Shown here: positions 13,481-26,160 of the stretch, piece by piece
Layout of the letters: each line of letters begins with the position of its first letter
Numbering within the stretch: position 1 is the first letter of the stretch
From: Sphagnum magellanicum
Lineage: Eukaryota > Streptophyta > Sphagnopsida > Sphagnales > Sphagnaceae
Assembly (NCBI GenBank): GCA_021904315.1
Contig: CM038921.1
Location: 12,678,146 to 12,742,145 of the forward strand
Direction: 5' to 3'
DNA: 64,000 nucleotides
Translations under genes and position numbers: made by a program
The notes under the pieces: generated by a model
Database searches by the model: none
What the model saw: only the letters and a program-made list of their open reading frames with translations
What the model was told of the DNA's origin: nothing

Positions 13481-13985
13481 AGTGTCCTAGGTAAAAAAAA
13501 TTAGGAAAAAGTTTGAGAGATTGTGAATTTTCTTTTGGGCAACAACAAGGGATGGCAAGAGATGATTTGGGGGTGGGGGGGGGGCAGGGGATTAAGGGGT
13601 GATAGCAACAATGGTAGGGGTGTTAAAGTGCATTGAGAAGGGTGATGGAGGGCACTAGGGGATGATTGGGGGATGGGGGCAATGAGATCAACCTAGGCAT
13701 GCCATGGGGCATTGATAGGCAATGGCAAGGGCATTGGGGTACATTGAGTTTTTTTTAAATGTCATGAAAGGCAATGAGGATGGGGGTACATGGGCCAATG
13801 GGGACAATGATGAAAGGTGTACAAGGATGTCAAAATTGACTTTTAAGGGCCCCAAGAAGGGTAATGGGGGATGACAATCAAAGGGGCAAGTGAAGGGAGC
13901 AACAAGGGCATCAAAATATATATTTTTATTTCTTTTGATGATGAAGGGCACTAGACATGTCAAAAAGGATGTTGAACACATTGGG
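13481..13985. repeat. G-rich low-complexity tract
   Basis: Plus strand is strongly G-rich with many GGCAATGGGG / GGCACTAGGGG-like phrases and runs of G (for example 13569-13590). The opposite strand carries a 97-codon open frame (13688-13981) that is rich in P, L and S, as expected from C-rich low-complexity DNA. I do not regard it as a gene. Confidence 0.5.
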
Positions 13986-14551
13986 ATGGGTTAAGTTTGA
14001 AAATGAAAATTTAATAAATATAAGTTAAAAACATAATGAAGGTGATTTTTTTACTACATTTCAAGACATTGAAAAGGATGTTAAAGATATCCTAAAACAT
14101 CCAAAGACATTTTAAGATGTCTAAAAAACATCTTAGGAGACAACCTTACACATAATATTAAATGTCAAAAACTTGTGTTTACCACAATCATGTCTTATAG
14201 ATTGAAAATGGATCATGATGCACCCTTAAGGTTTGTCAAATGATATTAGGGGTAAAAAACTTGTTGATTCTTGGTTTTGCAAGAAAATGCAAACCCAAAG
14301 CATGTTTCATAGCCCACATAATGAAATAAGGTGTGGGAGTTATGTGATGAGATTACAATAAACTCACAAGCTTGAGTTATAAATGAAATGAATATGCACA
14401 ACTAAGAAAAAGAGTGATTAGTTCAAATTTGAGCCAAAATGGACCTTAATCAACAAGCCATAAAACTTTGGAGTTGATAAAAACACAACATAAAGGCTCA
14501 TAAGGAACTGGGTATATAATGGAATGTGTCATTTTGATGCTAAATAATAAT

Positions 14552-14554
<3 letters not shown>

Positions 14555-14638
<84 letters not shown>
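14555..14638. repeat. (AT)42 microsatellite
   Basis: An uninterrupted AT dinucleotide run of 84 bp, self-complementary and therefore able to form a cruciform. It creates false IY-repeat open frames on both strands. Confidence 0.95.
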
Positions 14639-14640
<2 letters not shown>

Positions 14641-14879
14641 ACATAATAATTCAATGTTATTACATGATAGAATTATATTACAAACACAAATGAAAAAAAT
14701 ATATGTACAAAATTGCAAAGAACTTTCCACAACTACAATTTGAAAGTAACACAACAATGATGGCAAAATATTACCCCCAAAAAAATCACACACACACAAT
14801 TCCATTTTTTTTTTAGCATCAATAATTTTTTTCCCCACAAACCCAAATCCAACCCCCAAAATAGATCATAGGTCCATCA

Positions 14880-15445
14880 GATTTACCTAGAAGTGCCACA
14901 TGAAACCTTTGAACGTGGTAGCTTACAAATTATTTTTTCTTTCTCTACCTCTCTCTTTCTTGCTCAAAAGAAAAACATACGTCTTTTTTTAAAACATAAA
15001 CCTATTCTATAAAAAGGACCATTTAAAAAAACCAGTTAACAAATACATTATGTGCTAATCAAAGCTATTTTGCAAGAAGAGGTGAAGCTTCTATCATGTC
15101 TTGAACCGATCCTTTTTGTACATTAGTTTGCTCATTCCTACCATTCATCTTTCTCTTTACTTCCTTGTTTGCAAATTCCTCATAATAATATGTCAAACAC
15201 AAAAAACCTAAATTTATTTTTGGTTAGCAACAGAAAGAATATAGATGAAAACTTGTACAAAAGTCTCTACAATTGTTATTATTACAAAAGTGACATGCCA
15301 AAATCACAACTAGCTTCAATTGCAACTTTCAAGCTCAAAATGCTAGAATGTCATATCATATTAAAAGAACATTTCCATGACATTAGTTTGCTCTTCATTT
15401 TTGTACGTGCTCCATCTAGCTCAAGCTTCAACAACATCAAAAGAA
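14880..15445 (-). repeat. Dispersed repeat family D, copy 3 (inverted)
   Basis: Read on the minus strand from 15445 to 14880, the blocks of copies 1 and 2 recur in the same order: the CAATTGTTATTATTAC-like end block, the TTCCTTATGTT-like block (diverged) and the terminal GTGGTAGCTTA block (complement of TAAGCTACCAC). It is inverted relative to the copies at 9.9-11.65 kb, with about 3.2 kb between them. Confidence 0.5.
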
Positions 15446-18386
15446 CATAATCAATTTGCAAGCAAGCATACAAGTCTCACATAAGGTTACTTTTTAAGGT
15501 GATAGGGTAGGTTGGGTAGAAAATATCAAATTGTCATGCTTTTCAAGATAATGGATGGATGGATGAACATGAGGATGTGTGCCAACCAAAATGCATGGTT
15601 GGGTTGATAACATGAAATAGAGTAACATGTTGTCACATGCACCAAGTTGTATATGAAACATGGTAACATTAGAGGATTCATAACAAGGTACATCATAATG
15701 GGTACGTTATAATGGGCGCATCCTACAAATTGTTTTTGGAAGGAATACCAATATTTTTGCCAACTTTGTAACAAGCACAATGTTACTTGGCACAACTTGT
15801 GAAAAGTTTCAGATGGAGGGCTATGATGCCTCAGGGCTATTGTCAAAATGACCTCATTTGCATTAAAGACCAATTGCCTAATTAATGTTTCCCATCAAGC
15901 CCTACCCATTATGCATAAGATATTAGGTGAGCCCAATAGGGCAAGCTAGGCAACACACCCAACATAATGGACATGGTGAGACCATTCCACAACATTAAGT
16001 TGCGGAGTGGCAGATTCAATGACTTTCTTAAAAAATCATGTTCAACAGACACATTTTGGTTACCATTATAAATGTATAATCATCATTGGAAGATTATGTC
16101 ATATGATGTGGTCAAGGAAATGTGCTATTATGGGTGTATGATCATCACCAAAAGATTGTTGTATAATGTGGTCAAGAAAATGATGTAATTAACAACCCGG
16201 GACCTTAATGTAATAGGGTCTGCCATTGAAGCTTTTAGATCTCATACTTTGGCATTCATTCTGTATCAAGTTATACCTCCATGGACACAATGTATAACAC
16301 AAGATGTTACAAACCCCTCTACAAGTTTGCAGGTGTTAGTGCAGCACCCTGCTTGGCACCCACTATGGTTGTACCACAGTGTTGGACTAATGTTGGCAGA
16401 AAATGTAAGCAAATTTAAAACCAAATCAATCTTGACCAACAGTATCTGGAATTAGGCTCTAGAGTTTATTTATGCCCGGTTCTTTAGATAGCTGGTCACA
16501 GGTTCAAAATTGCTTACTAGGAGCAGAACATGCAGATCAATCGTTTTTCTTCTCAGTAGTAGTTCATTTCTGTTTGTCATACAGAACAGGCATGAGTAGA
16601 ACCCCGCAGGGTGCCACAATGACAGCTGCAAACTCAAACAGTCGAGGGCGTTTAACATCATCCCCCAAGTAAAGCAATCTCTGGCTGGCCAACAAATTGT
16701 TGTAAAACATCATTGAGAACTTGGATTCAAATCAGACCTAGATTCAGACTCTATCTAAGTTACTACTTAAAAGGCAGTGGGTTCCTCCCCCTTTCTAGTA
16801 GCCGCCAGTATATTCATCATCTAATGCTGGAGCTTGTGCAGATCACAAGATCATGTCTTAGTAGTAGCCTACAAACAAAATGACTGCAAAGACAGTAAGG
16901 CCCTTTCCATGATGATGTTATTATCTTTCATAATCCAACATCTCAGCATACCAGTGTTGGGTAGTTATGGAAATTGGAAATTGATAACCAACAATTCTCA
17001 GGGTAGTCCTGAAGGACAAATAAATGTGATTCTCCACAAAATCCAAGTAACCATATCTGATATAAAAATTGTGCTTTTCAAAGAACTGATTCTTATTATG
17101 TAACTGCAGTTCACACACCCAAAAAAAGAAGAGAACCGGTTAAATAACTTTCTATAAAACTACTGGTTGTTTCCTGGTTACCTATTTCATGAAGACCGAT
17201 GGTTCTTTGAGGTTCTTTGATTATGATTTTTTCAAAAGAACTTGAATTGGAGGTTCTTTGATGTGATTCTGACCCAACAAAAACCAAAACCAGAGGGTGT
17301 TTGATTTCCAAAATTTTCTCAAAAACCATAACCGGAGGGTTTTCTAAAAATCAGATAACTGCCCAACACTGAAGCATTCATTTTTCCCAGGTTCACCATG
17401 ACTGACTCCCCATCCAGCCATGCTCCACCTCCAGACTCCCCATCCATGTTTTTATTCAATAAATTTTGACCAAAAAATTGAGAATTGTTTGGAAAGCTTT
17501 TTTCCCTGTTTCAATTGAGTACTTATGCTACTTTTTGGAAATGTTCACCAAATTTTTGATGTCACAAAATTGGACATTACATTAAAAAGTATCTTAAGGC
17601 AAAAGAACAATTTTGGAAATTCAAATATTTTAGCATGCAAAAAATATTAGCTTCAAAAAAAATCCTCTCAAAGAAACCAAAATCCTTCAAGATATCAGAA
17701 CTCTATATCTAATCTCAAGTTTAAGCACAAGCCAAAATATCATCTTTCAAAAATCCTCATATAAAAATAGACCTATTTTATTACCTAGGGGCCAAAATCC
17801 CTTAAGCTACTATACTCTATAATGAATCTAAACACAATATCCTTGCCTTGGTAGTAGGCAAGGCCAATAAACAAAAAGTCAAGTGAACTGTGAGTGCTAA
17901 ATAGTAAAAGGTGGTATCATAAGCTCAAGCATATTGAACATCTCCCCTTTGCTGCTGCACATTATCTTGCTGACTATGGTGTCCTCATTATCTATGGTGT
18001 GCCAGAGATAACCTCCATGTTAGACAGAGTTACTTGAGTTCCTGGCTTAGTTGGCTTCATTACTAAGGGTTGCACCGGGGTTTGGTCTGTGCTCCAAGGT
18101 TTGGTTTCTTTCCCTTAGTCTTTGTGATTTGTTCCAAAAACAAAACCGAAAAAAAAAAAAGGCAACAAGGTGGAAATGGGGGGCGGGGAATTGGATGGCC
18201 AAAGTAAGTTTACTTAAAGGAAGGTTTTAGGGGGACTTGGTGATGGGCAGGCAGCCCATGGCCAAAAGAAAGTTATGGTGGCTGGAGGGCCCTACATGGC
18301 ATGCATGGACAGTATCCCAAGCCATGCAATGCAGCATACGAACGGTCAGTTGGCTCTGGTGGTGCATTATCGCGAGACACCAAAAC
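15446..18386. other. Intergenic, no recognisable gene
   Basis: Composition is less AT-rich at 16.2-17.1 kb than around it, but the open frames there (up to 89 codons) show no family motif and no consistent splice-joined reading. 17.1-17.4 kb holds short duplicated phrases (GGTTCTTTGA repeated; AACCAGAGGGTGT and AACCGGAGGGTTT). Probably decayed repeats. Confidence 0.45.
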
Positions 18387-18779
18387 CCCCCATCGAGCTC
18401 TGTCCGGTGCATGTTTCTCTTGTCTTCTTGCACATGGTTTTCGGCCCTGCTTGGTTCTGCATAGAACCATGCAGCATGGTTCTACATGTTCTTCTGTTCA
18501 GCCAAAGAAGAAGAAGAAGAAGAAGAATGTTCTTTGTTATTCTTAAATTATTTTTGGTTCTGCTGCCCGCCCAAGCAGGTTCGAAATCTTAACCCACCAA
18601 TCGTAGAAAACGATACTAGCCACTGGCAGACATCCAGACGTTGAAGTAAGTGTGATTTCTTTTATATTCAAATAACTCCCACAGTCAAAAAGTCAAACCC
18701 TGCGACAGAACCCACACAGTTCTCCGCAGGGCTGCACTGTCAGGCCCAGAAAGGGCGCCGGACAGAGCTCGATTGGGGG
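18387..18779. repeat. Inverted repeat, ~21-bp arms flanking ~350 bp
   Basis: The left arm at 18387-18407 (core ATCGAGCTCTGTCCGG) is matched by its reverse complement at 18758-18779 (CCGGACAGAGCTCGAT). Outside the arms both sides are C- or G-rich (ACCCCCC and GGGGGCGGGG). The interior has a short GAA run and several GGTTCT phrases but no open frame of note. It could be a small terminal-inverted-repeat element; I could not define target-site duplications. Confidence 0.4.
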
Positions 18780-19179
18780 CGGGGCGGGGGTGTATTTAGC
18801 TTTTCGCATGCATTATCATAGAAGTTAAATTTAGTAGAATCCAAAGGAGGAACATTATACGCACCACACCAGACAAATTTTCATAAGGGTCCATTGACAA
18901 ATTGTCACCATGGGTCAATTTTAGACGTGCCTCAGCCAAAATTTTAAAAAGTGTTCCATTAGTTGTGATAAAGTTTGGAGAGTTTCTGTTTATTCTCGCA
19001 ACACAATAAGACGTGTTGTGCAATAGGTGAGGGTTTGTTTAGGCTGGGTCTCCTTTCAGGAGGTCCTCCCCTTTCCTTATTTGATATATTTCTTGTGACA
19101 AGAAGAGGTTGAAAATTTTCATGTTCCCCTTGTGGTTCACCTTCTTAAGTGATTCATTTGTCTTCATAGATATGGTGTC

Positions 19180-20280
19180 ACCAAAAGAGAGGAGAGAGAG
19201 TGAGAGAGAGAGCTATGCAAAAACACAGAGACAACCAAACATGATGAGCTTACAGACCCAAACTGGATCTGAGCTCCCTGATCTTCTGACCTGCACCACA
19301 CTCCACTCTAACAATTTACAGAACTCATCAACACAAAATGCCTGATTCTTCAACAAAAAAAAATGAATTGCTCAAAATAAAGATCAACACGTCGGATCAC
19401 AGGGAGCAGATCCCTGTGCCTAAAATCAGATTAACAAACCAAGGACTGTCTCATGTCCGATCTACAATGCACATCCTCTTGGTTGCAACAGGAACTTCCG
19501 GTGATGCCTTCGAGGTTAGATCCCTTTGTGTTCGCTCGGTCCTTCGAGCCATTAAACCACATCCCTCCACTGCCTCTATACACTACTCTCACTCTCCACA
19601 TTTTGAAACCCAGCACCCAGAAACCTAGCAGCCACCCTCTGAGATCGCGGACGCGGACCAACAGTAAACCAAGCTTGCAACGAATCCTCTCACAATGACA
19701 GCCCCATCATGTCCACACAACAGATCTGCAGGCACAAACCCCTCCTACCTCTCATTCTCCACGAAATAACGTTCTACTTACCACAACTCAGATGCAAACA
19801 AATCCCCACAGAAACACATTTCGCTAACAGATCCTTTCCCTTTCTTCTACCTGCCACACATCTAAGGCTCGGACCCCTTAGAGCTTTCATCATTCCTCGG
19901 CGCCACCTTCCATGCTAATTGCATCAAGAGATTACACAGCCGCTCAGCATGATACTGGCGCAGCGGAAGAAAAATCAGCAACAAGCTAAGCAACTGCATG
20001 AAGAACAACCCCAGAAAAAATCCCACCTTCCATCTGCTAGTCCTCCAAAATCCAAATCGTCCTCCTACCTCCAGAATTCCAGCCGTTACCTACTTGGCTT
20101 CCCGCTCAAGCTTTCCCATGCACTGTTACAAGTTCAAGTCCCCAAATCCATAAAATGGCTGCCTTCATTAAGTCTGTTTTTTCGGCGGGTTTAATTTCTC
20201 AAACCCTTAAACCAAAAAGATCAGATTTCCAAACTCAGTAGCCATAATCAGGTTTCCGTTCGGCCACCCCATAACCGATC
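19180..20280. other. C/A-rich island of unknown nature
   Basis: About 1.1 kb of plus-strand sequence markedly richer in C and A than its neighbours, starting with a GAGAGA-rich stretch at 19190-19212. Open frames of 69-96 codons occur on both strands but none has a recognisable domain or the codon texture of the real genes at the right end. It could be a decayed retroelement terminal region or a non-coding transcript exon. Confidence 0.35.
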
Positions 20281-21605
20281 ACAATGGGTCCTGTCATTTT
20301 GTTCCTTGTTTTACCCCCCCTTTTTTTGGGGTGTTTTGGTTAATTTATGGTTGGCAGGGTTTCATCATTTGTAATCTTTTTTATGCCCACTATAAATGTC
20401 AGATTACAACCTTCCTCACTACCAATTCTCCCAAACCCCCTCCTCTAAATTTCATTTGGAAAAGGGATGGTCTAATGGGAACATCTCAAATTACATTCAA
20501 ACAGGAAGTTAACAGAAATTTTGGTGACATTCGCATTCATTTACTGCCTCTGAATTAGTGTTTTTTTCCACAATTTTTTTCCATTTCTCTAGTGTAAAAT
20601 TTGACTAAATTTGCTATTTTAGGGGGAAATTTTTACAAAAGTTTTGATATCACAAAATTGTGGGGGAAAAAAACCCTCTGAACAGGGCAGCTATGTACTT
20701 AGCTATTCATATTGAGCTCCTCAAATAAGTAGGCGAGTAGATAAGTTAACCAAAGAGGTAGGTAGCCACTAGAAACCTCAACTATGCACCATATGTGGCA
20801 TTTTGCTTTGATTATAGGCTTAACACATAAAGATGTTGCATTAGTTCTTGTAGTGTATATGCATTCAATGTCATGATCTTTATGGAGATCCATGTTTGGG
20901 TCTGTTACATCATAAGCTTAGCTAAAATGGGGGAACAATCTTCAACTAGGGTAGAACAGCCTATCACCGATTGGTGGCCCATCACGGACCGGGGATTTAG
21001 CCATGTAACATACTGGTTTTAGTTTTGTTCTGAAGTGATGACCAATCAAAAGTTCATCTATGACCAATTATTCACCTATAAGTGAGATGTGTGAAATTTT
21101 TTAATTGTTTGATGATTCTAGAGGAATTTAATGTTCGGTAATGAAATGCAGGACAACCACCCTTTATTGTGAAAAATTTAAGAGCCCATCAATTTCTGAG
21201 CAAATTTGTACAACTTCTTGATTGGTAATGGGGGTCCAGAGTTACATCAAACAAGGAGGAGATCATTGAAAATTTGAGGCTTTGAGCACATAAAATTGTA
21301 ATAAGTGCCTAGAAATGAAACATTTTGTGTATAGAAAACAACATCCAAGAACACAAAATTGAGCCCTTGTCTAATTGCTCTTAGATAAATTGCCCAAATT
21401 TGGGCTAGACACCAAAACCACAAACAATTCAGTCAACCCATTAAAAGTTAGTTTTTGATACCAAGGAACAAGAACCAAGGAAATGAATATCCATTTTTCC
21501 CACCACATTTCATATGAATCAAATTTTCCCACCAAAAACCACTTGGTAGGAACAAAAGAAATTCTTAGCTTGGAATTCCTATAGTAAGAACTTCTAATTC
21601 TAAAT

Positions 21606-21968
21606 ATGTCAGATCTAACAGCAAGTTCATTGCAAAAGTTTCAATCATTCTTAGAAAGACTACAAGGTGGGATCAATAAGAAAGTAAACTTAAATTTGGT
21701 TGCAATTGAAATCAAGAAGGAAGTAGATGGTATAGTCCTTGTTGTATTTGAACTAAGGAAAGAGGTAGAAGAAACAATTTGTGTTGAAATTGAAATCAAG
21801 GAGATGGTAGAAGATCTTACTACATTTGGGATCAGACAAGAAGTAGAATATGAGTTGCAAGATCTAGGAATAATGGCAACGAAGGCATATCTAAGTGGCA
21901 TACCAAAGTTGCTACAAGAATACACAAACAAATACTCACAATACTTTTATTATCATTGGGTTCATTAA
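21606..21968 (+). other. Unrecognised 120-codon open frame with repeated charged motif
   Basis: The predicted peptide carries four imperfect copies of an EI[K/R]xEV pattern between about residues 32 and 85 (IEIKKEVD, FELRKEVE, IEIKEMVE, GIRQEVEY), giving a helical, charged stretch. It lies about 560 bp upstream of the pogo/Tigger pseudogene in the same orientation and could be part of the same element or a separate repeat-derived frame. No known domain recognised; probably not a functional gene. Confidence 0.25.
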
Positions 21969-22525
21969 TCAATAGTCTTACATTTTCATCACATTTTAGA
22001 AGTAGCGCAAGTCATAGGTTTCCCTTTCTTCCATCAAGATGCACTTTGAAATACATTCCCACTGCTTACACATCAACAACAAATTTCACATTAGATTGGA
22101 AAGACTTTGTTGAATGGTATGAATTGTTTGTTTTATTTACGTTTAATTACTATCCAAATTTGACACACTTTTTAATCTCTTGGTCATCATACAAGAAATT
22201 TTTGTTTGTACCTTTACTAAAACTTGACAAGACACCCCAAAATGGTTGGAGGTTGGGTTCGAGAAAAATAAGGTTGAGATGAGAAGACCAATGGGAGAGG
22301 AGGTCGTATAGTCCATACCACAACATATGTGAAGTGGAACACTTACATATTGTTCATCAACACATTTCAATGTGCCAAGAAAATGCTGAAATGGGGTTTT
22401 AAGTCAAAGTTATGAAGATCAAGAGAACTAGCAGCCCCAACTTGGAACCCCATCAACACAAGACCAATAACAATTTCAACTTGTCACAATAGCCATATCA
22501 ACAACACAAGATTAGCGCCCCCATC

Positions 22526-24308
22526 TTGCCACAACAAAAAAAAAATTTACTTATTGCATTAGGTAAAGGCAAATGGACAAACCAACAACTAGAAGATGCC
22601 ATGGACACGGTTGAGAAAGGACACACCTCTTTGAAAAAAAATAGTAAATATTGGAACATCCCTTTTATTTCATTCTTAGATCACTTCAATGGGAGAATTA
22701 AAAGCAAGAAAATGGGTCATCAAGGTGTGCTGACATAAGTAGAGGATGGAATAATAATTAGTTGGGTTTTGAGCATGCAAAAAGCTAGCTTATTTGTCAC
22801 CTTGCAGCACTTGAAATTAAAGGTAATTCAAGTTACACAAACTGGACCCATGCACTTTTGAAATGTTGTTCCAAGAGGTAGTTGGTGGTACTTGTTCAAA
22901 AAATGCCATCCAAAAATCAATATGCATCTTGCAAAAGGATTGGAAGTTTCTAGGGCTAAAAGGTTGACAAGTGCAACATACCATACCTTTTATCAAAAGC
23001 TAGAAAACATGTACACATAACACAAATACCCACCAAACCACATTTGGAATTTAGATGAAACATGGATTCAAGTAGGTCGATAATTTGGTGCTTGAAATTT
23101 GGCTAGGTGAGGTTCACAAAAAGTTTACAACACCATCCCTAAGTCTTGGGAATGGTTGACTATTAACTATGATGTTAATGTAGTAGGGGTAGTGTTACTT
23201 ACCTTTTACATCTTTAAAGGTTCAAGAATGAAAAAATATTACATAAAGTTATGCACACCAAGATCATGCATGCCATGCAAATTTTTTTTTGGATGATTGC
23301 ATATTTTTCAACCAATTGTTTACTTTCTTTTGCAAATTTGTACCAAGGGATATTTCTCAACAAATCATCACCTTTTGATTATGGATGGCCATGAATCACA
23401 TGTCACAATAGAAGCACTTGAATAAGTTGTAGAATTTGGAGTGGACATGGTCACCTTACCTTTTCACACTTCACATGCACTCTAGCCCTTGGATGCAACC
23501 TATTTCAAACCATTTAAAAATACATTCAGAAATGAACAAGATGCTGCCATGGCAAAAAACAACTTTTTGGAACTAGACAAAATCACCTTGGTAGAATGGG
23601 TGGACAAAGCTTTGCAACAATCTTCTAAAAATGAAAAAATCAAATCTAGGTTTAGGGTTTGTGGAATTTGGCCATTGAATTATGCTGCCATGGCCGGAAA
23701 GTTTGGTTCAAATGAAATTTTCATTGCAACAAAGTAAAAGGATCCTAGAAATTCATACCCTTTAGATACAATAGTTCAAATTAGTGACAATGAGGATGAA
23801 GTTAAAGCTGCCACAAAGTTTCTAATATTACAAAAACTTTTCAATGAGTAGTTATAGTAATTCCCACCAAAGTTGAATGCCCCTTTTCACCCACACCTCG
23901 TTATTATGTAGAAATGCCATGCAACCCTACCACCCCATCAACCAACCTCGAGTTAGTTGTGAATTTAAAGGATCTTTGTTTTGAATCAAATGACCTAATT
24001 ATTTCATACCAAACCCAACAAGTTCTTACATTAGCAAACTTGTTATCTCTGCCACAATTGCCAATAAGGAGGATTCTTGGGAAGGAACCACTAAAGATTA
24101 ATGTAGCTCACATGTTGTGACATTTAACCAATACTTGGTTGTGTTCAAGCAAAAAACAATGGACAAGGAGGCTACGGACAAAGTAGGGGAACTCAAAAAA
24201 AACACAAAGGGAGATAAAAAAATGTTTCAAAATAAACTTACCCTAGTTGAACAAACAATTCAAAAGATTATTGAAAAGGAGCAAATAACCATGTTTAATC
24301 AAACATGA
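22526..24308 (+). pseudogene. Decayed pogo/Tigger-like (DDE_1 superfamily) transposase
   Basis: Nearly full length in outline but broken by many stops and frameshifts. In order: an N-terminal Pipsqueak/CENP-B-like helix-turn-helix region (22526-22738; WNIPFISFLDHFNGRIKSKK); a central stretch with HIWNLDETWIQVGR (about 23036-23080), holding the first acidic DDE motif; LIMDGHESH (about 23371-23400), holding the second; PLDATYFKPFKN (from 23489); and RFRVCGIWPLN (about 23650-23682). These blocks are the hallmarks of plant Tigger/jerky-type transposases. Downstream frames at 23914-24308 match the usual C-terminal linker and lysine-rich tail (LPIRRILGKEPL, then QYLVVFKQKTMDKE) after another frameshift. 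Stops interrupt it at least after the HTH, around the DET motif and between the DGH and PLD motifs, so it cannot make an active enzyme. Terminal inverted repeats were not identified. Confidence 0.85.
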
Positions 24309-25529
24309 TTTGCTACTACATTTAGGGTTGTTGGTGAATATTTCCACAATAATTTCATATAAGGATTTCAAGCCCATCCTTTAGGCTATAAAGGGTTTGG
24401 TTTTGGAATCACATTTGTACAACAAAGATTTGTTAGATAGCAAAGAATGGCAAGGATGCATCTTGCTAGACATGCCCCAACCAAGTTGCAACTATTTTTT
24501 CACATGAATAAAAGAGGGGATAAAGGTTTAGGGTTCTAGACTACGATCATGATGGGTTTAGGGTGCATCAATGTGTTTGGAAGGGGAGAGACAAAAGAAA
24601 TAGGAATCAAATTGTCTAAAAATGGCAATGTAAAAAAAGAGTAGAGGTAAAGGAAAAAAGAATGTTTGCAAGTGGTAATGGGTTTGGGGTTTATAAAGTA
24701 AACTCAAAAGGATTTTGATAAAGGAGTTTAGGGTGATAGAAAGAAAATGAAGGGTGCACTCAAGAGGATTTTGGCAATACTCAAGCTTAGAAATATGATT
24801 ATTATATGGCAAAGATTATTTCATCATGATTGTTCAGTTTTGGGTACATTGTTAGAATGAACACCACGTATCCTAGATTTCTTATGCTTACAACAATAAA
24901 AGTAGCATGAAAAAAAAAACTAGTTAATATTTTTAACACAAGTTTTCATGTCTCCTTTTTTTCTTCATCTAACTCCTAGAAAATGGTGGCAAGTTGAGTT
25001 TTTGCATATGCAGATGTAATATAGAATGGGTCATTTGTAGCAACTTCAACATGCTTCAAGATGGCTAATGCCCCTACAATGTTGTCAAGAGAAAAACTTT
25101 ATCAAATGACCTTCATGATCTGACTATATTCAAAACTAAAAAACCAATTAAAAGGAAACAACTATCTTCTATACTTAGAGGAGGCAAGTAACCTACCTGA
25201 GTAAATATTATTGTATTAATGTTTATTATGTTGCCTCTTGAATACAATAGAGGGCCTCCACTATACAAAATATTCACCATTAATCCCAGACTCCAGCTTA
25301 TAATATATCACCTTGGAATTAATCAAGAAAGGGACATTGCAAAAGTCGGATTCAAAATTCAACTTGCAGACACAATGGGTACTACTTTCCTAAAACATTA
25401 TATCAAAGCTAATCAAAAGCCCCAAGAACCTACCACACGACCAAATTAAAGGTCCTCCAGCCCTTGTAGGTGTGGAAAACATCACATGATTCCAATTGAA
25501 TAGGTTAGCTATTTATAGAACTTTATTTC
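24309..25529. other. Intergenic between the two transposase remnants
   Basis: AT-rich, without a recognisable frame. It may hold the terminal sequences of the flanking pogo-like and hAT-like elements, but I could not find a convincing matched terminal inverted repeat. Confidence 0.4.
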
Positions 25530-26160
25530 ATAGGGATAGTAAAAATCATTGGTTGCATATTTAGTTGCCTTGCTCATAACATGTCTAAAACATGTTCCAT
25601 TAAAAGGTTGATACAAATTTAGGGCCTCACATGAAATCATTGACTTGAGGGCAACATTCATGCTCGCCAAGTTATTGCCCTAGTTGTCTTTCACATAACA
25701 CAACACCTTAGATGTGAGACCAAATTTCTCCAACATGGCCTCCAATTGTTTTGCCAACCCCATGCCCATAATGTCATTGGCTTCAAAAAGGCCAATTGTG
25801 ACATGATGAGGCTTCCAATCAACTAATAGAAAGTTTATGATAAGGGAAAAATTATCATGTTGGCTTCTACTCATCCACAAATCAAAAGTAATCATGACTA
25901 TAGGTGTAACATCAAGTTGAGGTTGAACATACAAATCTACACAATGTAACCATAGATGGAAATTTCTTTTCCAACAATGTCCTTTGAGATGGGAAAACAA
26001 GTTCTGGATCCAATTTCAATGCCAACCTCCACATCCAAATATTTTCACATGTGTTCAAGGGAAAAAAACCCCTTTGGCTATGAGTAAGACTAAATCATTT
26101 AAGAATAGTTGTTGAACCTCATCTAGTTTTTTGTAAGGAGCTTTGCTTCCAAACAAATTT
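25530..26160 (-). pseudogene. Decayed hAT-family transposase fragment 1
   Basis: Read on the minus strand. An upstream piece (about 26150-26045) gives LDEVQQLFLNDLVLLIAKG. An open stretch at 26000-25680 gives VMITFDLWMSRSQHDNFSL, then HHVTIGLFEANDIMGMGLAK and KFGLTSKVLCYVKDN. A further piece at about 25670-25530 gives ALKSMISCEALNLYQPFNG and CFRHVMSKATKYATND. This is the order seen in plant hAT transposases, where the FDLWMS segment carries the first catalytic Asp and the following KDN/KDE motif lies in the RNase-H-like core. Stops separate the pieces. The BED zinc finger and C-terminal dimerisation domain were not found. Confidence 0.8.

Noticed and set aside
14446-14859. 137-codon open frame with a long IY repeat
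   Set aside because: Produced by the (AT)42 microsatellite, which reads as IY on both strands.
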